Of a stretch of 32,143 nt of DNA, positions 17,371 through 25,980 are shown in pieces. Source of the stretch: CAZDDA01 sp964568045 (GTDB lineage Bacteria; Bipolaricaulota; Bipolaricaulia; UBA7950; UBA9294). A program made the translations under genes and the position numbers. The stretch is from assembly GCA_964568045.1 (NCBI GenBank), contig CAZMOL010000009.1, forward strand, positions 1-32,143, read 5' to 3'. The notes beneath the pieces were generated by a model. The model saw nothing but the letters and a program-made list of their open reading frames with translations, was not told the DNA's origin and did no database searches. How positions within the stretch are numbered: position 1 is the first letter of the stretch; every line of letters begins with the position of its first letter.

Positions 17371-17409
17371 CATGGCGTTTATCCCACTTCATTTAACATC
17401 ACCGTTTTG

Positions 17410-19677
17410 CTAGACTCGCAGCCACTTGAGCACGTCACCGAACCGTCTTTCCACTTCTGCAATGAGATGGGGAGAAGGGCCTTCTTCGTGGGTGTTTCGT
17501 GCTTCCTTCCTCGCCTCAGTGACTAGGTCCAGATCGTGGATCAAATCAACCGCACGTAATCGACTGAGGAACCCATGTTGTTGCGTTCCAAGTAAGTCAC
17601 CCGGCCCGCGAATCAGCAGATCTTCCTCAGCGATGGAGAAACCGTCTTGGTTTGTGCTAAAGGCAGTGAGGCGCCTTTTTGCCTCGTCGGTTTTTGCTTC
17701 ACCAATGGCGAAGCACGTAGCCGATTGGCCGGCCCGGCCGATGCGGCCGCGTAGCTGGTGAAGCTGCGATAGTCCGAAGCGATCTGCATGTTCGATCACC
17801 ATGAAGTCAGCGTCTAAAATATCTATTCCCACCTCAATGACCGTTGTCGTGACCAACAGGCGGAGATCGCCTTTCCGGAAGGCGTTCATCACGCGGGTTC
17901 TGTCCGCTGTTGCCAGACGGCCATGGATGAGGCCAACCCCGAAGTTCTGGTAAGTGGCGGATAGCTCTTCTGCCACTTGCACCGCCGCTTTTAAGTCGAG
18001 CTTCTCTGACTCATCGACCAGTGGAAGGACGACGAATCCCTTTCCTCCTGTGTCGAGAAGATGGTGGATCTCAGAATACACTTCGTCTCGCCGGGTCTGT
18101 GCTACCCACACTGTGCGGATGTCCTTCCTTCCTGCGGGCATTTCCTCGATCAAAGAGATGTCGAACTCGCCGTACAGTGTAAGGGCGATCGTCCGCGGAA
18201 TTGGAGTAGCACTCATGACAAGGAGGTCAACCTGCTTGCCTTTCTCTTCGATCAACGTGCGCTGTACTACACCGAAGCGGTGCTGCTCGTCGATTACTAC
18301 GAGCCCCAGTGCGTGGAAAGATACGTCTTCCTGAATGAGAGCGTGTGTTCCCACGAGCAGGTCGATTTCTCCGCGTGAAAGTTGCTCTTTCAGAGCCTCC
18401 TTTTCCTTGGTTCCGCTGGTAAGTAGTGTCACGGTGACTGGTAGTCCAGAAAGGAGCTGGCGGAATCGCAGGGCGTGCTGTTCGGCAAGGATCTCGGTTG
18501 GGACCATGAATGCCACTTGGTATCCGGCGCCGATTGCGTACAAAGAGGCCGTGAGGGCCACAACCGTTTTTCCTGATCCCACGTCTCCTTGGAGGAGACG
18601 CAACATACGGGAAGGTTTGCGTAGATCGGAGACGATTTCCCTTAGGGCTGCCCTCTGGGAAGCAGTGAGCTGGAAGGAGAGGCCACCCAGAAACGAGTTG
18701 GCGAGCACACCGGAATCTGAATGAGGGTTTCCCTTACCGGTCCTGGTTGTCTCGGCCAGGCCGAGCTGCAATAGATACAATTCTTCGAAGGCGAGGCTGC
18801 GGCGGGCTGTCTCGAACGTGTTGCGATCTTCTGGAAAGTGAATCGAGCGAATGGCTTCGCGTTTTGGAAGAAGATTGTGTTTCTTGCGGAGTGGGGCGGG
18901 GAGCAGGTCTTGGAAGGTTCCATCGTAGATTTCCAGGTTACGCGCGATCACCGCGCGCAAGACGCGATCGCTGATGCCCTCGGTTGTTGGGTAAACGGCG
19001 ACGAGCCTCCCTGTTTCCATACGATCACCGGCTGGTTCCCACACGGGTGAGCGCATCTGTAACTCTCTGTAGTGCTGTTCTACCTTTCCGTACAGGTCAA
19101 TCATTTCGCCCTGGGGAAGCTGCTTGGCAAGCCAGGGTTGGTTGAACCAGACCGTATAGAGCAAGCCGGTATCGTCTTCCAAGGCGGCCTTAATGATGGT
19201 CATCTGAGCACGTATGCGGATTTGATCAACGGCTAGGACCTTGGCACGTACGCAGGCCTCATCCCCTTGCGTAAGCTCCCCAATCTGTTTGAAGTGTGAG
19301 CGGTCCTCGAGGCGGCGCGGAAGGTAGGTCAGCAGGTCCTCAATCGTGTGAATCCCTAGTTTCTCAAAAAGTGCGGCACGTTTGCTTCCAACTCCTTTGG
19401 CATGGCCGATGGAAGAAAGCAAGTATTCCGCCTTCGACTTGGAAATTGAATCGTCCGTTTCGCATTCCAGCTGTTCGAGCAGGCAGACTACGGTCTGTTG
19501 TCGCATCGAGTAGCTGGCATTTCCGTATCCGGCCACTAGGGACAGGGCCTCCGGAAGATTTCGCCGGATGAACTCCTCCAGGCCGCAGGTTACGGCGTCG
19601 TCGGCATAGCCGTTCGCGCGTTCCAGCTGGAGGATCTTTTCGATTTGGTTGCTCAAAAGATCCTTCTCTTGCTGCAT
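17410..19677 (-). CDS. recG: ATP-dependent DNA helicase RecG
   Basis: From ATG 19677 the product is 755 residues. An N-terminal extension of about 90 residues, as in some thermophile RecG proteins, precedes a helix-hairpin-helix-like GVGSKRAALFEKLGI and the OB-fold wedge domain. The motor has Walker A LLQGDVGSGKTVVAL, a DEQH box (VVIDEQHRFGV), SATPIPRTIALTLYGE, TTTVIEVGIDILDADFMVIE and the QLRGRIGRAG motif VI. RecG remodels stalled forks and branched DNA. The longer frame to 19740 would overlap def and its promoter. There is no Shine-Dalgarno before 19677; a -10 box lies 10 nt upstream. Convergent with pyrH and divergent from def. Confidence 0.95.
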   Translation of the reverse strand: MQQEKDLLSNQIEKILQLERANGYADDAVTCGLEEFIRRNLPEALSLVAGYGNASYSMRQQTVVCLLEQLECETDDSISKSKAEYLLSSIGHAKGVGSKRAALFEKLGIHTIEDLLTYLPRRLEDRSHFKQIGELTQGDEACVRAKVLAVDQIRIRAQMTIIKAALEDDTGLLYTVWFNQPWLAKQLPQGEMIDLYGKVEQHYRELQMRSPVWEPAGDRMETGRLVAVYPTTEGISDRVLRAVIARNLEIYDGTFQDLLPAPLRKKHNLLPKREAIRSIHFPEDRNTFETARRSLAFEELYLLQLGLAETTRTGKGNPHSDSGVLANSFLGGLSFQLTASQRAALREIVSDLRKPSRMLRLLQGDVGSGKTVVALTASLYAIGAGYQVAFMVPTEILAEQHALRFRQLLSGLPVTVTLLTSGTKEKEALKEQLSRGEIDLLVGTHALIQEDVSFHALGLVVIDEQHRFGVVQRTLIEEKGKQVDLLVMSATPIPRTIALTLYGEFDISLIEEMPAGRKDIRTVWVAQTRRDEVYSEIHHLLDTGGKGFVVLPLVDESEKLDLKAAVQVAEELSATYQNFGVGLIHGRLATADRTRVMNAFRKGDLRLLVTTTVIEVGIDILDADFMVIEHADRFGLSQLHQLRGRIGRAGQSATCFAIGEAKTDEAKRRLTAFSTNQDGFSIAEEDLLIRGPGDLLGTQQHGFLSRLRAVDLIHDLDLVTEARKEARNTHEEGPSPHLIAEVERRFGDVLKWLRV

Positions 19678-19716
19678 ATCGGTGGTTACTATATAATGGC
19701 GTGGTACGACAAGCAA
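19669..19716. promoter_or_regulatory. Overlapping divergent promoters of def and recG
   Basis: Plus strand: TTGCTG (19669-19674) and consensus TATAAT (19692-19697), 17 bp apart, reading to def. Minus strand: TTGCTT (19711-19716) and TATAGT (19688-19693), 17 bp apart, reading to recG. The two -10 boxes overlap by 2 bp, so polymerase binding at one should block the other. Confidence 0.6.
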
Positions 19717-19727
19717 GGGGAAATTCG

Positions 19728-20216
19728 ATGTCAATTGCAACCTACGGAGATTCGGTTCTTCGTCGCAAAGCTGAACCAGTGGGACAGATTAACGCACAAA
19801 CAAGGCATGTCTGTGAGTTGATGGTGGAGGCGATGATCCGAGCCAGCGGAGTGGGTCTTGCCGCTCCCCAGATAGGTGTTTCCAAACGGATCATCGTGCT
19901 CGACCTGGATGGTGAATTCCATATCCTAATCAACCCTGAGCTCGTGGAAACCTCTGGGGAGGAGGACGAGTCCCAGGAGGGGTGTCTGAGCGTTCCTGGC
20001 GTGGACGCACCGGTTGTCCGTAAGCGGAGGGCGTGTGTTCGCGGGCTCAACCTTGAGGGGAAAGAGATAGAAGTGGGGGGAGAAGGGCTGATCGCTCGCG
20101 CGCTGCAGCATGAGATCGATCATCTGGATGGTGTCCTCTTCATTGATCATCTAAGTCCAGCCAGACGTCAAAGCCTTCTCAAGGAGTATGCGCGAAGACA
20201 GAAGGAGAAGACTTAG
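19728..20216 (+). CDS. def: Peptide deformylase
   Basis: The 162-residue enzyme removes the N-formyl group from new proteins. All three metal-site motifs are present: GVGLAAPQIG (residues 41-50), EGCLSVPG with metal ligand Cys86, and QHEIDHLDG with His127 and His131 as ligands and the catalytic Glu128. ATG 19728 has AAGGGG upstream; the longer in-frame start at 19701 would include the ribosome site. fmt follows directly, the usual def-fmt pairing. Confidence 0.96.
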   Translation: MSIATYGDSVLRRKAEPVGQINAQTRHVCELMVEAMIRASGVGLAAPQIGVSKRIIVLDLDGEFHILINPELVETSGEEDESQEGCLSVPGVDAPVVRKRRACVRGLNLEGKEIEVGGEGLIARALQHEIDHLDGVLFIDHLSPARRQSLLKEYARRQKEKT

Positions 20217-21140
20217 TTGAGGCTCGTCTTTCTCGGCACTTCTGCTTTTGCCTGCCCTTCCTTGCTTGCGCTTGCAACTGTACACGAGATTACCCTTGTG
20301 ATTACCCAACCGGACCGACGTGCAGGCCGAAAGCAGGAATTGAGCCGCCCTCCGGTGGGCCTCGAGGCGGACCGGCTTGGACTTCCGGTTGTACAGCCGG
20401 AGAGGATTAACAGTGAAGAGACGTTGCAACTCTTGCGACAAGCGGCCCCAAAAGTGATTGTGGTTGCGGCCTACGGGCAGATCTTGAGGGAAGCGGTCTT
20501 TGCCCTTCCACCCTTGGGAACAATCAATATACATGCCTCCCTCCTCCCGCGCTATCGCGGTGCGACGCCGATCAATTGGGCGATCATCCGTGGTGAGGTG
20601 GAGACCGGGGTCACGACTTTCCTGATTGAAGCGGGGTTGGATACAGGCAAGATCCTTCTACAACGTGCGGTCTCCATAGGCCGGGACGAGACTGCCGGCG
20701 AGTTGCACGAGCGTCTTTCTTGTCTTGGGTCTGAGTTGATCCTTGACACCCTTGCTGGCCTTGAGGCAAAGACCCTGGAACCGGTTGCGCAAAACGAAAA
20801 AGAGGCGACGGTTGCGCCGATGCTGCGACGCGAGGACGGATTGATCAGCTGGCAGAAACGCGCGCTGGAGCTCCACAATCAAGTACGGGGCATGAACCCC
20901 TGGCCGGGAGCCTATACCCACCTGGAAGAAGCGCGAGTCAAGGTGCATCGAACTGCGCTTACTGGAGTTGCTGATGGGAAGGTTCGTCCAGGAGAGATCG
21001 TCCTGCGGGAAACCGGGCGTCTCCTCGTGGGAACCGGCGATGACCTCCTTGAGATCCTTGAGATTCAAAGGGAGTCACACCCTCGCATGACAGGCTGCGC
21101 TTTTCTGAATGGCCTACGCCGAGTCACTGCCTTCAACTAG
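20217..21140 (+). CDS. fmt: Methionyl-tRNA formyltransferase
   Basis: The 307-residue enzyme formylates initiator Met-tRNA. It starts MRLVFLGTSAFACPSLLALA, with the diagnostic SLLPRYRGATPINWAIIRGE (formyl-THF and catalytic region, N-H-D replaced in order by N..H..D: NIHAS and TGVTTFLIEAGLDTG) and a C-terminal tRNA-binding domain beginning near residue 205. The start codon is TTG, immediately after the TAG of def, with AAGGAG 8 nt upstream inside def. Its 3' end overlaps the convergent PPC/DUF296 gene by 8 bp. Confidence 0.95.
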   Translation: MRLVFLGTSAFACPSLLALATVHEITLVITQPDRRAGRKQELSRPPVGLEADRLGLPVVQPERINSEETLQLLRQAAPKVIVVAAYGQILREAVFALPPLGTINIHASLLPRYRGATPINWAIIRGEVETGVTTFLIEAGLDTGKILLQRAVSIGRDETAGELHERLSCLGSELILDTLAGLEAKTLEPVAQNEKEATVAPMLRREDGLISWQKRALELHNQVRGMNPWPGAYTHLEEARVKVHRTALTGVADGKVRPGEIVLRETGRLLVGTGDDLLEILEIQRESHPRMTGCAFLNGLRRVTAFN

Positions 21141-21546
21141 CACGGGGATAGAGACCAGCAAGGCCGCTTTCCTCAAGGCGCCGCTCAAGTCTTATTCCCG
21201 GCAGTTCGCGCACAAGAATTTCTGCGGTATTGTGAACCGTGGCTTCGAGTACGTGGCCACCAATCGCCGTCCCATCACGCTTGGCAACGGTGGCGTGGCA
21301 GTGTAGCATCCTCTCTTTGCCTTTGCAGGCAAAGTTGCCTTGTAGTGATAGGAGTTCGACGGGTTCGCTGATTCGTTTTACGTCGTACTCCGCACCGTTC
21401 CAATAGCCCATTTCAAGATTCCTTAGCATTCCTATGCCATTCAGAATGACTCCGGAATCCACCTTGAGTGCCACAAGAGAAGCGGCGAGCTTCTCTCCAT
21501 CGATGAGCCTTACTATTAGATCATTCCCCGACCGCGCCTCGATCAT
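21133..21546 (-). CDS. PPC/DUF296 domain protein
   Basis: The 137-residue product is a stand-alone PPC (plants and prokaryotes conserved, DUF296) domain. Supporting features are the N-terminal DLIVRLIDGEKL, the GIGMLRNLEMGYWN strand, and the histidine-rich LHCHATVAKRDGTAIGGHVLEA segment. Bacterial members are small trimeric proteins; some have been proposed to bind DNA or metal, but the function is not established. A strong GGGAGGG ribosome site lies 5 nt before ATG 21546, and TACAAT (minus strand, 21568-21573) could be its -10 box. It is divergent from nth and its stop overlaps the end of fmt. Confidence 0.85.
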   Translation of the reverse strand: MIEARSGNDLIVRLIDGEKLAASLVALKVDSGVILNGIGMLRNLEMGYWNGAEYDVKRISEPVELLSLQGNFACKGKERMLHCHATVAKRDGTAIGGHVLEATVHNTAEILVRELPGIRLERRLEESGLAGLYPRAS

Positions 21547-21597
21547 GATTGCCCTCCCTTTACAAGGATTGTAGGAGACAGTGCCGTTGCCTGCTAG

Positions 21598-21626
21598 TTG
21601 AATGCAGGCTCTTCCTTGCCTATCCT
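21598..21626 (+). promoter_or_regulatory. nth promoter, leaderless type
   Basis: TTGAAT (21598-21603) and TATCCT (21621-21626) are 17 bp apart, and the -10 box is 7 nt from ATG 21634. The in-frame TTG at 21598 is then part of the -35 box, not a start codon. Confidence 0.5.
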
Positions 21627-21633
21627 CACTGGT

Positions 21634-22293
21634 ATGAACTCCGTGGCGAAGGCCAGATGGATCAAGGCTCGGCTTTCCGCGCGCTACGGTGAGATTTCCC
21701 TCCAGAGAGCAGATCCGCTTGAGACGCTCATCAAGACAATTCTCTCCCAGAACACGAACGACAGCAACCGTGACCGTGCTTACCGGTCGCTCCGCCGCCG
21801 TTTTGGGAGCCTGACTGCGATAAAGGACGCAGAAGTGAAGGAGATTGCCGAGGCGATACGGGTTGGAGGATTACACCGACAGAAGGCGCTTCGGATAAAG
21901 CAGGTTCTCCAGCGGGTTGAGCAGGAGACGGGGTCGCTTGATCTGTCCTACCTTGGGGGGCTTTCCCTCGATGAGGGGATGGCGTGGCTGCTTGCCTCGC
22001 CCGGAGTGGGAAAGAAAACGGCAGGAATTGTCGTGCTTTTCTCCCTTGGGAAGCCCTACTTCCCGGTGGACACGCACATTCGCAGAGTGTTGACTCGGCT
22101 TGGTGTTGTGGAGCCACAGGAAGATCCTCATGATCGGATGAACGCGATGCTTCCCAAAGATCCTCAATTCATGGCGACACTGCACCTTTACTTGATTCAG
22201 CTGGGACGCGAGGTGTGTCGTCCGCGTTGCCCCGACTGCTTGCACTGCCCATTAAACGATCGCTGCAAATGGGCAAAGGCCGAGCTGCCTTGA
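21634..22293 (+). CDS. nth: Endonuclease III
   Basis: From ATG 21634 the product is 219 residues, typical for this base-excision glycosylase/AP lyase that removes oxidised pyrimidines. The HhH-GPD fold shows LIKTILSQNTND, the hairpin SPGVGKKTAGIVV with catalytic lysine, and FPVDTHIRRVLTRLG with catalytic aspartate. The C-terminus carries four cysteines spaced C-X6-C-X2-C-X5-C, the 4Fe-4S cluster of the family. A longer frame from TTG 21598 exists, but no ribosome site supports either start; the leaderless promoter favours 21634. pncC follows in the same direction. Confidence 0.94.
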   Translation: MNSVAKARWIKARLSARYGEISLQRADPLETLIKTILSQNTNDSNRDRAYRSLRRRFGSLTAIKDAEVKEIAEAIRVGGLHRQKALRIKQVLQRVEQETGSLDLSYLGGLSLDEGMAWLLASPGVGKKTAGIVVLFSLGKPYFPVDTHIRRVLTRLGVVEPQEDPHDRMNAMLPKDPQFMATLHLYLIQLGREVCRPRCPDCLHCPLNDRCKWAKAELP

Positions 22294-22354
22294 TCGGGTT
22301 GCTTTGAAACGGAACTTGGAGGAAGGTAAAAGGAAGGTACAAGAAAGGGGCACA

Positions 22355-22843
22355 GTGTATCTTGAGGAGAGAGTAGGACAGTTACTGAAGGAGAGAGGGC
22401 TGACCATCTCGGTGGCCGAGTCGTGCACCGGTGGACTTTTGGCAAGCCGAATCATCGATGTGGCTGGGGCTTCTGCTTATTTCCTCGGAGGAATCGTTGC
22501 TTATCAAAATGATGTGAAAGTGAGGTTGCTGGCGGTTCCGGAACAGGTTATCAGAGAGGGCGGAGCAATCAGCGCGGAGACTGCCGCAGCGATGGCCCGC
22601 GGCTGCCGAGAGCTTTTCGGCAGTGACATCGGAGTTTCAATTACCGGGATTTCTGGACCGACCGGCGGAAGCGCAGCAAAGCCGATTGGCACAACGTACA
22701 TCGCTGTGGAGGGCCCCGCTGGCGAACGGTGCAGGTGTTTCCACTGGCCAGGAAATCGAACTTCGAACAGAGAAAGCTCGGTGAATGCTGCCTTGGAGCT
22801 AATCCTTGCTTTTCTGGATGATGATAACCCGCCATCCATTTGA
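22355..22843 (+). CDS. pncC: Nicotinamide-nucleotide amidohydrolase (CinA C-terminal type)
   Basis: The 162-residue product is the stand-alone CinA C-terminal domain, known in characterised members as NMN deamidase (PncC), which recycles NMN to nicotinate mononucleotide. It has the hallmark VAESCTGGLLASRI, GGIVAYQNDVKVRLL, SAETAAAMARG and ITGISGPTGGSAAKPIGT. GTG 22355 is chosen because AAAGGGG lies 5-6 nt upstream; the frame extends to TTG 22304, adding 17 charged residues without family similarity. The N-terminal CinA domain is absent, as usual for PncC. It starts about 60 bp after nth and is probably co-transcribed. Confidence 0.9.
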   Translation: MYLEERVGQLLKERGLTISVAESCTGGLLASRIIDVAGASAYFLGGIVAYQNDVKVRLLAVPEQVIREGGAISAETAAAMARGCRELFGSDIGVSITGISGPTGGSAAKPIGTTYIAVEGPAGERCRCFHWPGNRTSNRESSVNAALELILAFLDDDNPPSI

Positions 22844-23265
22844 GTCGTCGGTGTAATTCGGTAGCCTACGAATCCTTTCCTTGTCCGGTTGCACGCGCTT
22901 TGCGCTAACACCCACACGGCTGTTTGTTTTCTGGGTGTGCTATCCCGATGATCATGACGTGGGGTCTCGCATTACCGTTAAATGCACTTTTCGCGCTGAC
23001 AGTCTCGGCAGCGGTGAATCCTCACCGTTTTCGTTACCATTGGAAGAAATGGGTACTCACTGCCGTGCGCATGACCAGGATCGCTTGACCATCCTAGCCG
23101 TAGGGTAGGTGATTCTTAAAAGAAAGTGGGGAGATCTTTCCGAAGGTTACACGAGATCGTTGTCTCCGATGCTTCCTTCTTCCTGCTGCGCAACAGCTTG
23201 TCCTTCAACACAACCTGGCACAAGCAGGCGGTGCGCTCGTTACCATTCGGTTGTGAGGTGCGTGC
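22844..23265 (+). other. Gene-poor gap with one possible small membrane ORF
   Basis: No long coding frame is convincing here and no tRNA or terminator was recognised. ATG 22948 to TGA 23088 gives 46 residues with a hydrophobic stretch (MTWGLALPLNALFALTVSAA) then a basic tail (HRFRYHWKKW). It lacks a ribosome site and I know no family for it. It may be a remnant or chance. Confidence 0.35.
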
Positions 23266-24906
23266 ATGACACGACGATTGCTTGTTATTGGACTTGACGG
23301 CGTGGGGTTCGACCTGATCGCGCCGTGGGTGGAGGCGGGAGAGCTTCCTTGCCTGGGACGTCTCCTTGCCGAGGGGACAAAAGGACCGCTTGAGAGCACG
23401 ATCCCCCCACTGACCGGGCCTGCGTGGGCGAGCTTTCAGACCGGGGTCAACCCTGGGAAACACGGTGTCTTTGGCTGGACAAAGCGTCGGCCGGGTAGCT
23501 ACGTAATTTCCGTCATTAATGGCGGGGATATTGGCTATCCTACTGTCTTGGAACTCGCGAGCGAGAGCGGCCGACAGGTTGTGAGCATAGGTCTACCAGT
23601 GACTTATCCCGCAAGACCGGTGAACGGCATTGTCGTTCCCGGTATGCTGACCCCGCGGCGTGACCGCGCCCCTACCTATCCTCCGCAGGTATACAGCGAA
23701 TTGCGCCGGGCCGCTCCTGATTATCGGTTCTTTCCAGAGTGTGCCCATCGTGTCAGCCTCCGGGCGAAGGTTCAGGAACTACTCGTCTGCGCAAGAGGAA
23801 AGGCAGCGGCAGCACGCCACTTCATGCATCACCGAAATTGGGACATGTTTCTGGTCCACTTCCAGGTAACGGACAAGGTCCAGCATGACCTGTGGGGTGT
23901 CACGAAGCACGGGATCGATCCACTTCTTGTTGTCTTTCAAGAGGTAGACCGATTGGTCGGTCAGCTTGTTGAAATCGGCCGGCAAATGGGGGCAACGGTC
24001 ATCGTGCTTTCCGATCACGGGATGGGCCCGCAAGAATACACCTTCTCTATCAATACGTGGCTCTGGCAAGCCGGTTATCTTCAGCCCAAGGGAGGCGTTG
24101 CTGGGGATCTCAAGCGGAGGCTCTTCCGTCTCGGTCTCACCCAGCGACGGTTACTCCGTCTCGGTCTTTTTTTGTACCCAATTGCTTATCGAATGGGGCT
24201 GGCCAGTTCGTTCATGGATATCATCGGTGAAGCGGGGCTGGCAAGAATGATCTCGTCCCTGTTTCTTTCGTTGAGCGATATTGATTGGGCAAAAACACGC
24301 GTGTATTCCCACGCCGACATCGGCCACCTTTGCTTGAATCTGAAAGGGCGTGAACCACATGGAATCGTCGACGAGGCGGAGGCCGATCGGCTGATCGAGG
24401 AACTCATCGATCGGCTCAAAGGGGTAAAAAACCCGTATACAGATGAACCACTGTTGGGTGATGTATTTCGACGAGAAGCTGTCTATCACGGTGAGAGACT
24501 TGCTCAGGCGCCTGATGTTCTGTTTTTGCCTCAAGACTTGCGCACAATTGCAACAGGGGCTTCCGGGTTCTATTCCAAGGTAGTGTTCGATCGACCGCAG
24601 CTACGCGCCAACCATCGAATGAACGGAATCGTCATCGGTTTCGGCAAGCCATTCAGGACGGGCCACACGATTCAGCAAGCCCGTTTGGTCGATCTTCCTG
24701 CCAACCTGCTCTACCTTCTTGGTTGCCCGATTCCGACGTACATGGACGGCAGGATTTGGGAGGAAGCGTTTCTATCGGGCACACTGTCATTGCAGAGTCC
24801 GCAATGGAGTAAGCATTCTTCCACTCGGAAAACAATTGCACCGTTAGGGGATAAGGACGACCTTGAGCTCGTGCGGCGGTTGAAGGGGCTTGGCTACCTC
24901 AGCTAG
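23266..24906 (+). CDS. Alkaline-phosphatase-superfamily phosphodiesterase/phosphotransferase
   Basis: The 546-residue product belongs to the type I phosphodiesterase/nucleotide pyrophosphatase branch of the alkaline phosphatase superfamily. Metal ligand Asp11 lies in VIGLDGVGFDL and the probable nucleophile Thr50 in PPLTGPAWASF, followed by TGVNPGKHGVFGW. Further ligands are in VTDKVQHDLWG and VLSDHGMGP. The C-terminal KGLGYLS resembles the short 'LGYL' ending seen in many bacterial members. No signal peptide is evident, so it may act in the cytoplasm or on the inner membrane face. The actual phosphoester or sulfate substrate is unknown. GAGGTG lies 7 nt before ATG 23266. The next gene, a YbhN-like membrane protein, follows after 39 bp, suggesting a shared role with lipid- or polyprenyl-linked substrates (inference). 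Confidence 0.85.
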   Translation: MTRRLLVIGLDGVGFDLIAPWVEAGELPCLGRLLAEGTKGPLESTIPPLTGPAWASFQTGVNPGKHGVFGWTKRRPGSYVISVINGGDIGYPTVLELASESGRQVVSIGLPVTYPARPVNGIVVPGMLTPRRDRAPTYPPQVYSELRRAAPDYRFFPECAHRVSLRAKVQELLVCARGKAAAARHFMHHRNWDMFLVHFQVTDKVQHDLWGVTKHGIDPLLVVFQEVDRLVGQLVEIGRQMGATVIVLSDHGMGPQEYTFSINTWLWQAGYLQPKGGVAGDLKRRLFRLGLTQRRLLRLGLFLYPIAYRMGLASSFMDIIGEAGLARMISSLFLSLSDIDWAKTRVYSHADIGHLCLNLKGREPHGIVDEAEADRLIEELIDRLKGVKNPYTDEPLLGDVFRREAVYHGERLAQAPDVLFLPQDLRTIATGASGFYSKVVFDRPQLRANHRMNGIVIGFGKPFRTGHTIQQARLVDLPANLLYLLGCPIPTYMDGRIWEEAFLSGTLSLQSPQWSKHSSTRKTIAPLGDKDDLELVRRLKGLGYLS

Positions 24907-24908
24907 GC

Positions 24909-24938
24909 TTGATCGGCACAAGGAATCCGTGTTAGTAT
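24909..24938 (+). promoter_or_regulatory. Promoter of the YbhN-like gene, leaderless type
   Basis: TTGATC (24909-24914) and TAGTAT (24933-24938) are 18 bp apart, with the -10 box 7 nt before ATG 24946. No Shine-Dalgarno is present between them. Confidence 0.45.
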
Positions 24939-24945
24939 TCCACAT

Positions 24946-25980
24946 ATGAAAAAACCACTCAAGAAGGGGTTAAACTACACCCTCTCAGTAGTGGTCGGGG
25001 TTGGGCTCCTCGGGGGGGTGCTTTACTATGTGGGCTGGCGAGGCATCTTTGCCCACATCACCGCTCTGGGAGCAGCGGGTATTGCCGGAGTGGCCGGCGA
25101 TGTACTTCTTACAATCGTTGCGTGGATTCTCTGCTGGGTAGTCATCTTGCGTTCGTACGGGATTACTCTCTCTTTGAATAGCATCACCGCGGCGCGGCTG
25201 AGTGGATACGCAGTGACCTATCTGACCCCTACGCTCTACTTCGGGGGAGAGCCAATCCGGGCACTAATGGTGGTTGGTCGCACCCCCGCTCCGGCGACCC
25301 GCATCTTTGCCACCATCGTGGTCGAACGGTTTCTCGGCGGCCTTAGCCTGGTCGTGTTTGTGCTCATCGGGAGCTTTTATTCACTTATCTCGCCTCACGT
25401 TAGTATGGTAGAGAAGAGGATCGTCATCATTGGAGTTCCTTTTATCTGCTTTTGGATTGTTGTTGGATTGATCAACTTCGCGGGGAACTTCAAGTGGATC
25501 AGTCGCATGATTCGATTGTTGAGATATCCCCTGCCGCGCTGGCGAAAGGCTTTTGAGCGGGCGGCGAACAAAGTCTCTGAAACTGAGGATGAAGTCTATG
25601 AAGCGTTCACCCGCCACTGGAAAGGTACCTTGCTTGCCTTCCTTATTCAGACCGTCGCCACGTTCTTCGTCTATTTCCGGCCGCAGGTCTTCTTCCACTT
25701 CTCCGCTCACACCACGTTTAGCTTTCCTCAGTTGTCGCTTCTGTTTACCTTGAACATCATGCTCTCCTTCTTCCTCTGGATTACTCCGGGAGGATTGGGA
25801 ACAAGCGAAGCTGCGCTAATTGGTATCTATAAGCTGGTAGGAGTAGGCAAGGAAGGGGCGGTCGCCTTTTCGTTAATATTTAAGTTTATTGAAATCCTTT
25901 TTGTTGTAATTGGACTTGCCTGCTTGTTCAACAGGGGGCTCGGTCGGATAGGCTCTCGCAGCACGAAACATCACTCCTGA
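24946..25980 (+). CDS. YbhN/UPF0104-type (LPG synthase TM-like) membrane protein
   Basis: The 344-residue product has about eight hydrophobic segments and matches the lysylphosphatidylglycerol synthase transmembrane family (the flippase-like domain, UPF0104/YbhN). Typical features are LSGYAVTYLTPTLYFGGEPIRALMV, the basic cytosolic loop near residues 185-210, and ITPGGLGTSEAALIGIYK in the C-terminal half. The soluble aminoacyltransferase domain of true MprF is absent, so this is a stand-alone membrane part; relatives are thought to move or modify lipids or lipid-linked sugars. Neighbouring AP-superfamily enzyme ends 39 bp upstream. Confidence 0.88.
   Translation: MKKPLKKGLNYTLSVVVGVGLLGGVLYYVGWRGIFAHITALGAAGIAGVAGDVLLTIVAWILCWVVILRSYGITLSLNSITAARLSGYAVTYLTPTLYFGGEPIRALMVVGRTPAPATRIFATIVVERFLGGLSLVVFVLIGSFYSLISPHVSMVEKRIVIIGVPFICFWIVVGLINFAGNFKWISRMIRLLRYPLPRWRKAFERAANKVSETEDEVYEAFTRHWKGTLLAFLIQTVATFFVYFRPQVFFHFSAHTTFSFPQLSLLFTLNIMLSFFLWITPGGLGTSEAALIGIYKLVGVGKEGAVAFSLIFKFIEILFVVIGLACLFNRGLGRIGSRSTKHHS

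Noticed and set aside
24922..24941. GGAAT...ATTCC inverted repeat before the YbhN-like gene
   Set aside because: Only 5 bp per arm and inside the promoter spacer; likely chance.
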